Shown: one piece after another, positions 5,945-10,927 of the stretch
Layout of the letters: the number at the start of each line of letters is the position of its first letter
Numbering within the stretch: position 1 is the first letter of the stretch
Assembly (NCBI GenBank): GCA_021793895.1
Contig: JAJYRW010000028.1
Coordinates: forward strand, 1-10,927
Direction of reading: 5' to 3'
Length of the DNA: 10,927 bases
Source of the DNA: Actinomycetes bacterium
GTDB taxonomy: Bacteria > Actinomycetota > Actinomycetes > Actinomycetales > JAJYRW01
Notes under the pieces: model-generated
The model's database searches: none
Seen by the model: only the letters and a program-made list of their open reading frames with translations
What the model was told of the DNA's origin: nothing
Made by a program: the position numbers and the translations under genes

Positions 5945-7429
5945 CTAACTCAGGCTAATCCACGTTGTCTTCAGCCCCGTATAGGAACTCAAGGCATGCA
6001 GTGAGCGATCGCGCCCAAAACCGCTGCCGTTGAACCCACCAAATGGAGTCATCAAACTGGCCTCATCATAGGTATTAACCCAAACGGTTCCAGCGCGCAG
6101 GCGCTGCGCGGCGCTATGCGCCGCGGTCACATCACCCGTCCAGATCGAGGCGGCCAGCCCGTAGTCGGTGCCGTTGGCTTGCCTGATCCCGTCTGCAAGA
6201 TCATTAACCGGCGTTACCGTCAGCACCGGCCCAAAGATTTCTTCTTGGGCGATTTGGGACGACGTCTCGACGTTGGTAAATACCGTTGGATTTACGTAGG
6301 TGCCACCGGAATCGGTGCGGGCACGCTGGCCGCCCAGGACGAGCTCGGCGTTGGACTCGGTTCCAATTGAGATGTAGTTCATGACCTGGTCTGCTTGCTC
6401 GGGGCTGACAATTGCGCCCAGCTTGGTTTCGGTGCTCAAGGGATCACCCGGGATGAAGTTTTCTGCTGTGAACTTCACAAGTCTTTCTAAAAATTCATCG
6501 TGGACTCCCCGACCGACAAGGACACGCGATCCGGCATGGCAGGTTTGTCCCGCGTTATAAAAGATGCCCCAAGCAACGGCAGAAACGGCCGCATCTAGGT
6601 TCGGGACGTCATCCAAAATTATTTGCGGTGACTTACCGCCTGCCTCAACAGCGACCTGTTTGCCATTGGACTCCCCCGCGTACTGGAGGAATTTTCTGCC
6701 CACCGGTCCGGAGCCGGTAAAGGCGATCTTTGCAACGCGGGGATCGCGCCCGAGGGCCTCTCCGGCCGCCGGTCCCCCGGTTACCACGTTGAACACCCCC
6801 GGGGGTACCCCGGCTTCCACGGCAAGACGCGCCAGGATCAGCGCCGAACTGGGGCTTTGCTCAGCTGGCTTCAGCACGACGCAGTTGCCGGCAGCCAGCG
6901 CCGGGGCAATTTTCCAACTGGCGATAATCGTCGGATAATTCCACGGCACTACTGCGCCGATCACTCCCAGTGGCTCGCGTGTAATGAGGGCGATCCGCTC
7001 CGCAGATGTGGGCGCGACTTCGCCATAAAATTTGTCGATTGCCTCTGCGTACCACTGGAAGCAGTCAGCCGCGCTGAGGCCATCAACACTGAGAGTATCC
7101 CCAATGGGTTTGCCGACATCCAGCGTCTCGGCCAGCGCAATTTCCTCGTTGTGGGCGCGAATCAGATCCGCAAGGCGTAGCAGCACCTTCTTCCGCTCGG
7201 CTGGATCCATCCAGCGCCACGTGCCGTCCTCAAAGGCGCGGATGCCACTGGTCACCGCCATATCTACGTCTTCGGAAGCACCTTCGGCCACATTCCCAAG
7301 CAGGCGGCCATCAATAGGTGAATGGTTTGCGAAGGTTTTACCGGAGCGTGCCGGCCGGAATTCACCGTCGATGAACAGCTGGGTGGGAAGCTGGGCTTGG
7401 GCGGCCGCTTCGGTCCAGTTTTTCGTCAT
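5945..7429 (-). CDS. NAD(P)-dependent aldehyde dehydrogenase, betaine/gamma-glutamyl aldehyde type
   Basis: This cytoplasmic enzyme oxidises an aldehyde to a carboxylic acid. Numbering from the possible GTG at 7438 (subtract 3 for the chosen start), the motifs are PWNYP with Asn167, KPAEQSP with Lys190, FTGSGPVGR (240-248), EAGGKSP with general base Glu265, AGQTCHAGSR with nucleophile Cys300, EEIFGPV with Glu400, and GTVWVN (450-455). All active-site residues are present and the length of 494 is normal. I chose ATG 7429 because AAAGGTGG precedes it by five bases and it makes a classic ATGA overlap with the upstream gene's stop; GTG 7438 would have no good ribosome binding site. The closest functional types by motif are the betaine-aldehyde and PuuC-like enzymes. 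In context it probably oxidises the aldehyde made by the neighbouring alcohol dehydrogenase. Family certain, substrate inferred. Confidence 0.9.
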   Translation of the reverse strand: MTKNWTEAAAQAQLPTQLFIDGEFRPARSGKTFANHSPIDGRLLGNVAEGASEDVDMAVTSGIRAFEDGTWRWMDPAERKKVLLRLADLIRAHNEEIALAETLDVGKPIGDTLSVDGLSAADCFQWYAEAIDKFYGEVAPTSAERIALITREPLGVIGAVVPWNYPTIIASWKIAPALAAGNCVVLKPAEQSPSSALILARLAVEAGVPPGVFNVVTGGPAAGEALGRDPRVAKIAFTGSGPVGRKFLQYAGESNGKQVAVEAGGKSPQIILDDVPNLDAAVSAVAWGIFYNAGQTCHAGSRVLVGRGVHDEFLERLVKFTAENFIPGDPLSTETKLGAIVSPEQADQVMNYISIGTESNAELVLGGQRARTDSGGTYVNPTVFTNVETSSQIAQEEIFGPVLTVTPVNDLADGIRQANGTDYGLAASIWTGDVTAAHSAAQRLRAGTVWVNTYDEASLMTPFGGFNGSGFGRDRSLHALSSYTGLKTTWISLS

Positions 7430-8532
7430 ATTGTCCACCTTTCGATGGCAGCTTCGTCTAATTCAATGCCCAGTCCGGGGCGATCGGGCAGGTTTAAGTA
7501 GCCTTCGTCATCGATGTCGACGGGGTTGGCGAGCATGAAATCACGCCGATGCGGCGTCCACTGGGGCGGGTCGAAGGGAAACTCAAAATAGGTTCCGGCG
7601 CCCACGCCCAGTGCGACATGCAGGTTGGCGAGGACGCCAATGCCGTTAGTCCAACTGTGCGGCGTGAATTTGCGGTTTTTCAGGTGGCTGACTTCGGCGA
7701 GTGTGCGGGCGCGCGACATTCCAACGGCAAGCACGACGTCCATTTGATAAACGTCGAGCACATCATCTTCTAAATATCGTAAAAGTTCGCTGGGTGAAGG
7801 GTGCATTTCCCCGGCTGCGATGCGCACTCCGGTTTCTTCTCGCAGGCGGCGTAGGCCAACCGCATCCGCATAGGGCAGGGGTTCCTCGACCCAAAAAACG
7901 TCGAGTTCTTTGAGTTGCTCGACTATTCTGCGCACCTGGGAGTATTCGAGGGCTGGTTGAATATCGCCGGCCATCCGCCAGGACTGGTTGAGGTCAACCA
8001 TGATGTCGAGGCGGTCCCCCATTGCTTCGCGCACCGCCTTTACCGCTGCCAGTCCGCCGGGAATGTCGTTGCGGTCAATACGAATTTTCAACGCCTGGAA
8101 TCCGCGTTCGGCGATCGCGTGGGCCGATTCAACCCGCTCAGAGGCCGATTGGAGACTTCCCGTTGAGGCGTAGGCCGGTATCCGCCTACTCGCTCCCCCG
8201 AAAAACTGGGCGACGGGCTGGCCCGCCGCCTTGCCGATGATGTCCCACAGGGCGACTTCCAAGGGCCAAAACCGACCGGAGTGGAAATTGATCGTTTCGA
8301 TCGTGCGGACGTGTTGTTCGATTGCGCGCGGGTCTTTGCCAATGAAGAGGTGCTCATGGCCCGCGAAACCGTCCATTGTGTCGCCGGAGCCGATTCCGGT
8401 GATTCCTGCGTCGGTTTCTACGAAGACGATCGTGGCATCGAAAATTTTCCGTGGTGTGGGATCCCAAGCTGCGTGGAATGGCGGCTCGAGCTTGTGTCGC
8501 AACTGCTGCAGCCGGATATCGGTGATCTTCAA
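7426..8532 (-). CDS. Mandelate racemase/muconate lactonizing enzyme family protein (enolase superfamily)
   Basis: This 368-residue Mg2+-dependent enzyme would remove the alpha proton of a carboxylate, giving racemisation, dehydration or cycloisomerisation. The N-terminal lid domain covers about residues 1-115 and the barrel 120-345. Predicted metal ligands are Asp180 (VDLNQ), Glu216/217 (VEEPL) and Glu242 (AAGEM). The acid/base groups are Lys149 in KIR and an Asp265 (QMD)-His292 (PHSW) dyad, which places it near the mandelate racemase subgroup. The second Lys of the usual KxK is Arg151. The start is a TTG at 8532: AGGAG lies at 8537-8541, a stop codon (TAA) stands in frame just upstream, and MKITDIR is a typical family N-terminus. 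It overlaps the aldehyde dehydrogenase gene by four bases. Its place between a betaine importer and two dehydrogenases suggests a betaine-like or hydroxy-acid substrate; this is inference. Confidence 0.87.
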   Translation of the reverse strand: MKITDIRLQQLRHKLEPPFHAAWDPTPRKIFDATIVFVETDAGITGIGSGDTMDGFAGHEHLFIGKDPRAIEQHVRTIETINFHSGRFWPLEVALWDIIGKAAGQPVAQFFGGASRRIPAYASTGSLQSASERVESAHAIAERGFQALKIRIDRNDIPGGLAAVKAVREAMGDRLDIMVDLNQSWRMAGDIQPALEYSQVRRIVEQLKELDVFWVEEPLPYADAVGLRRLREETGVRIAAGEMHPSPSELLRYLEDDVLDVYQMDVVLAVGMSRARTLAEVSHLKNRKFTPHSWTNGIGVLANLHVALGVGAGTYFEFPFDPPQWTPHRRDFMLANPVDIDDEGYLNLPDRPGLGIELDEAAIERWTI

Positions 8533-8553
8533 GAGTCTCCTTATTTAGAGCGA

Positions 8554-8598
8554 AGCGCCCCCTTTCGTTTACGCGCAAGCGTGATAAAAGGGGGCGCT
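8554..8598 (-). promoter_or_regulatory. Strong intercistronic hairpin between transporter and enzyme genes
   Basis: A perfect 12-bp stem (AGCGCCCCCTTT pairing with AAAGGGGGCGCT) encloses a 21-base loop, and inside that loop ACGC (8571-8574) pairs with GCGT (8579-8582) around a four-base loop. On the minus strand no T-run follows, so a simple intrinsic terminator is unlikely. Position after the binding-protein stop and just before the TTG-started gene suggests an mRNA-stabilising or attenuating element, as known after other binding-protein genes such as malE. Confidence 0.65.
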
Positions 8599-8611
8599 GG
8601 AATGTTTTGGT

Positions 8612-9571
8612 TTAGACTAGATCGTTTTCTTCGAGCCAGTCAGTGGCAATGTCTTCGGGGTCTTCGCCCTCAACGTCGGCAAGTTCGTTCAGTTCCTGCA
8701 TAACCTCGGTGGTGAGCAGCTGCGAGAGTTCGTCAACGATTTCGGTCAGCGCCGGGTACTCATCCACGATCTCTTGCTTCATGGTCAGCGCACCTTGGTA
8801 GGCGGGGAAGAAATTGCGGTCATCTTCCAATACGCGCAAGTCCAGATTGGGAATGCGGCCATCGGTTTCGAAAACCTCACCGAAGTTGCAGGTCTCGGCC
8901 TTCGCGGTCTCGGTGTATACAACTCCGGTATCGACCATTGCGACGTTGCTGTCCGGGATGTCTAGGTCGTAGGCCTCCTTCAGCCCGGGCCAGCCATCAT
9001 CGCGCGTCGAGAATTCGCTCTCGATGCAAAACGTCTGTTCGGCAGGGTCGATATCCGCGATTTCACTGAGTTTTTCAACTCCCAGCTCATCACCTTTTTC
9101 GGCGAGAACTGCCATGGCGTACGTGTTGTTTAGCGGAGCTGGATCAAACCAGTGAATACCGTCTTCAGCGTCAGACTCTTTGACCGCCGCGAACATTTCT
9201 TCGGGAGTCTCCAGCGGCTCGGTCTCTTGGAAGTAGGTAATCCACGCGGTACCGGTGTATTCCCAGTATCCGTCGAGCTCGCCGGTTTCGAAGGCGGATC
9301 GGACGTTGGTCGAACCAACCATTGAGGTGTTGGTGTCGGTATCCGCGCCGTGGGCGTTGAACAGCTGGCTCGTTATGTGAGCCAGAATGTACTGCTCGGC
9401 GAAGTCCTTTGATCCGATCGTGCCTTCTAGGCCTTCGAGTTCATCACCAGCACTTCCAGTCTCTGGTCCACCTGATCCGCAAGCGGCGACTCCAAAGAGG
9501 GTCAGCGCAGCAGCTGCGGCGGTCAGGCTCCGGGTTACCCGCGAGCTTTTAGTGCCATTTAGACGAAGCAT
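8612..9571 (-). CDS. Lipoprotein substrate-binding protein of a quaternary ammonium (OpuC/OsmF-type) ABC importer
   Basis: This extracytoplasmic lipoprotein captures glycine betaine, choline or a related osmolyte and delivers it to the membrane complex. Residues 1-30 form a signal peptide with Arg/Lys, a hydrophobic core and the lipobox GVAAC; Cys31 would carry the lipid. The hallmark IGSKDFAEQYIL (52-63) and LDGYWEYTGTAW (99-110) place it in the OpuAC family type that includes OpuCC and YehZ/OsmF. Aromatic residues in YWEYTG may help form the ligand cage. The mature part is extremely acidic (about 68 Asp/Glu against 12 Lys/Arg by hand count). Two further cysteines (182, 228) could form a disulfide. 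The ATG at 9571 has AAAGGA ten bases upstream, overlapping the end of the permease gene, which stops 15 bases before. Family sure; ligand not determinable. Confidence 0.9.
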   Translation of the reverse strand: MLRLNGTKSSRVTRSLTAAAAALTLFGVAACGSGGPETGSAGDELEGLEGTIGSKDFAEQYILAHITSQLFNAHGADTDTNTSMVGSTNVRSAFETGELDGYWEYTGTAWITYFQETEPLETPEEMFAAVKESDAEDGIHWFDPAPLNNTYAMAVLAEKGDELGVEKLSEIADIDPAEQTFCIESEFSTRDDGWPGLKEAYDLDIPDSNVAMVDTGVVYTETAKAETCNFGEVFETDGRIPNLDLRVLEDDRNFFPAYQGALTMKQEIVDEYPALTEIVDELSQLLTTEVMQELNELADVEGEDPEDIATDWLEENDLV

Positions 9572-9586
9572 TCGTCGTTATTCCTT

Positions 9587-10387
9587 TCACATGCCTTTGG
9601 GGCGTAATAGATCTTCGACCAGGCTTGCTATCCAGTCGATGAACAGCGCAATACACGCGGTAATAACACTGCCTGTCAGCAGCACCGGCATGCGCTGAAG
9701 TTTGATGCCGTTAACGATGATGTCGCCCAGTCCCCCAGCATTTACGAACGTTGCTAGGGAGGCGACGCCAACTGCAAAAACGAGGGTGGTGCGTAAACCG
9801 GCCAAAATTACCGGTATTGCTAATGGCAATTGGATCCGAAAGAGCACTTGGCGGCTGGTCATTCCCACACCGCGTGCTGATTCAACGATTCGGGCATCGA
9901 CCTGCTCAATACCCACCATGGTGTTGCGCAAGATCGGCAGGATTGAATAGGCGACCAGACCAATGAGGGCAATGTTGAAGCCGGTGCTAAAAATAATCGT
10001 CAGTAGCACCAAAATGCCGATTGCCGGGGCGGCCTGCCCGACGTTTGCCAACCCCAAAATTATTCCGTGGGCCACTCGAGATTTCGTTCGCGACAGCAAA
10101 ATACCGGCCGGAATTGCTATCACCGCCACAATTGCTGATGCAGCGAGCGTCAGTTGTAAGTGCTCGATAATCCGGTTGACCAAATACTCCGAATTAATCG
10201 TGCGCTGCTCAATCGAATCGAGCTCGAGAGTGTTCAACCACAAGTAAAGTGCGAGCAAAGAAAGCGTCGCTAGTAGCGGGGTGCCCAGACGCTTGCTACG
10301 AACGAATTGCAGCGCGCCCGATGCTCGAGTGGGGCCAGTTTTTAGACTATTGCGAGTTGCTATGGCTTGATCCGCGATGGCTATCAA
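9587..10387 (-). CDS. ABC importer permease, OpuCB/ProW type
   Basis: This 266-residue membrane permease belongs to an osmolyte or quaternary ammonium importer. Predicted spans lie at about residues 36-53, 76-98, 107-132, 137-155, 190-213 and 235-257. The cytoplasmic coupling loop (EAA motif) is ARGVGMTSRQVLFRIQLPLA (171-190), where the ATPase docks. The first 33 residues form an unusually long polar cytoplasmic tail. The start is a TTG at 10387 that overlaps the ATPase stop as TTGA. There is no other credible start before the first span, and upstream lies only a purine-rich AGAGAG, so translation probably depends on coupling to the ATPase gene. Classical OpuC systems have two permeases around the binding protein; here only one is seen between ATPase and binding protein and none follows. 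A second may lie beyond the right edge. Confidence 0.88.
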   Translation of the reverse strand: MIAIADQAIATRNSLKTGPTRASGALQFVRSKRLGTPLLATLSLLALYLWLNTLELDSIEQRTINSEYLVNRIIEHLQLTLAASAIVAVIAIPAGILLSRTKSRVAHGIILGLANVGQAAPAIGILVLLTIIFSTGFNIALIGLVAYSILPILRNTMVGIEQVDARIVESARGVGMTSRQVLFRIQLPLAIPVILAGLRTTLVFAVGVASLATFVNAGGLGDIIVNGIKLQRMPVLLTGSVITACIALFIDWIASLVEDLLRPKGM

Positions 10388-10926
10388 CTACTCTCTGTCG
10401 CTAGCTTCACGTCGTTGAGCGCCGAGAGGATCTGCGGCAATTCGATAACGCCTGCCACCTCGCCCACCTCATCAAAGACCCGCAGCGCCCCCGCATTTTG
10501 GCCGATACACGTATCGAGCGCTACGCGAAGCGAATCGGAGCCGGAAATGCCGGGCAAATTAGCATCTTCAACTTTGGCATCGCGGCGATTGAGCGCGCCG
10601 GCGCTTACCAGCGCCAGGCGTCGAAGTGAGGCCCCCTCCCCCACAAACGACTCGACATACTCATCGGCGGGATTGGCCAAAATCCGATCTGGCGTGTCGT
10701 ATTGCGCAATGCGTGATCTGCCAGCAAGAACGGCGATCTTATCGCCCATTTTGATGGCCTCATCGAAGTCATGCGTGACGAAGATCACCGTCTTATTGAG
10801 CTTGGTCTGCAACTCTAAAAACTCGTTTTGCAGGTGCTCGCGTGTAATCGGGTCGGTGGCACCAAAGGGCTCGTCCATCAGCATTACCGGTGGATCTGCC
10901 GCTAGCGCGCGAGCCACACCGGCCCG
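10384..10926 (-). CDS. ABC importer ATPase, OpuCA/ProV type, N-terminal part missing
   Basis: This is the C-terminal 181 residues of the ATP-binding subunit that powers the importer from the cytoplasmic side. The visible part begins RAGVARALAADP, the helix that follows the family's LSGGQ signature, so the gene runs over the right edge and the Walker A motif is outside. Numbered from the GTG codon at 10917 (not a true start), it holds Walker B VMLMDEP (11-17), D-loop GATDPITR (19-26, with Thr where Leu is usual) and switch His49 in FVTHDFDEA. The tail (about 105-168) looks like a single CBS domain ending in GVIELPQILSALN, whereas OpuCA proteins carry two; such domains sense ionic strength in OpuA. 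The stop overlaps the permease start. Subunit role sure; substrate inferred from partners. Confidence 0.9.
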   Translation of the reverse strand, partial: RAGVARALAADPPVMLMDEPFGATDPITREHLQNEFLELQTKLNKTVIFVTHDFDEAIKMGDKIAVLAGRSRIAQYDTPDRILANPADEYVESFVGEGASLRRLALVSAGALNRRDAKVEDANLPGISGSDSLRVALDTCIGQNAGALRVFDEVGEVAGVIELPQILSALNDVKLATESS

Positions 10927-10927
10927 C

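Noticed and set aside
7032..7538. Long plus-strand frames opposite the aldehyde dehydrogenase, racemase-family and alcohol dehydrogenase genes
   Set aside because: They are antisense shadows of well-supported genes, with serine/arginine-rich sequences and no domain features.

Overview
The window looks like chromosomal DNA of a moderately GC-rich actinobacterium. The grounds are the protein families (actinobacterial-style glycogen-debranching homologue, OpuC-type osmolyte importer, RES/antitoxin pair), the GTG and TTG starts backed by good ribosome binding sites, and tight ATGA/TTGA gene overlaps. Genus cannot be fixed from the sequence alone. The very acidic secreted binding protein suggests a salt-tolerant lifestyle, but this is inference.

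Left part (1-2445): a glycogen-debranching/amylo-alpha-1,6-glucosidase-like gene, cut by the left edge, is followed 32 bases later by a hemerythrin-domain gene with a GTG start. A small multi-pass membrane protein runs towards it on the opposite strand, 19 bases from its stop.

Middle (2916-4664): a gene-free stretch of about 430 bases holds three different sequence structures. These are a near-perfect triple 18-bp direct repeat, three degenerate GGGG-rich copies of about 26 bp that resemble an insertion-sequence end, and an isolated perfect 14-bp AT-rich palindrome. Next to it, on the minus strand, lies a compact toxin-antitoxin module: a DNA-binding antitoxin overlapping a RES-domain toxin by 20 bases. 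Its promoter can be proposed, with a perfect 13-bp palindrome lying across the -35 box as a likely autoregulatory operator. The region looks like an accessory insertion between two conserved blocks.

Right part (4665-10927): six genes read leftwards, probably as one operon that starts beyond the right edge. They are an OpuC/ProV-type ABC ATPase (cut by the edge), permease and lipoprotein binding protein for quaternary ammonium compounds, followed by a mandelate racemase/muconate lactonizing (enolase superfamily) enzyme, an aldehyde dehydrogenase and an iron-dependent alcohol dehydrogenase. An importer with a type III alcohol dehydrogenase and an aldehyde dehydrogenase recalls Bacillus OpuB plus GbsB/GbsA (choline to glycine betaine). 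The enolase-superfamily member between them is the unexpected part: it suggests catabolism of a hydroxylated or chiral betaine-like substrate. A strong 12-bp-stem hairpin separates the transporter genes from the enzyme genes and may set their relative expression.
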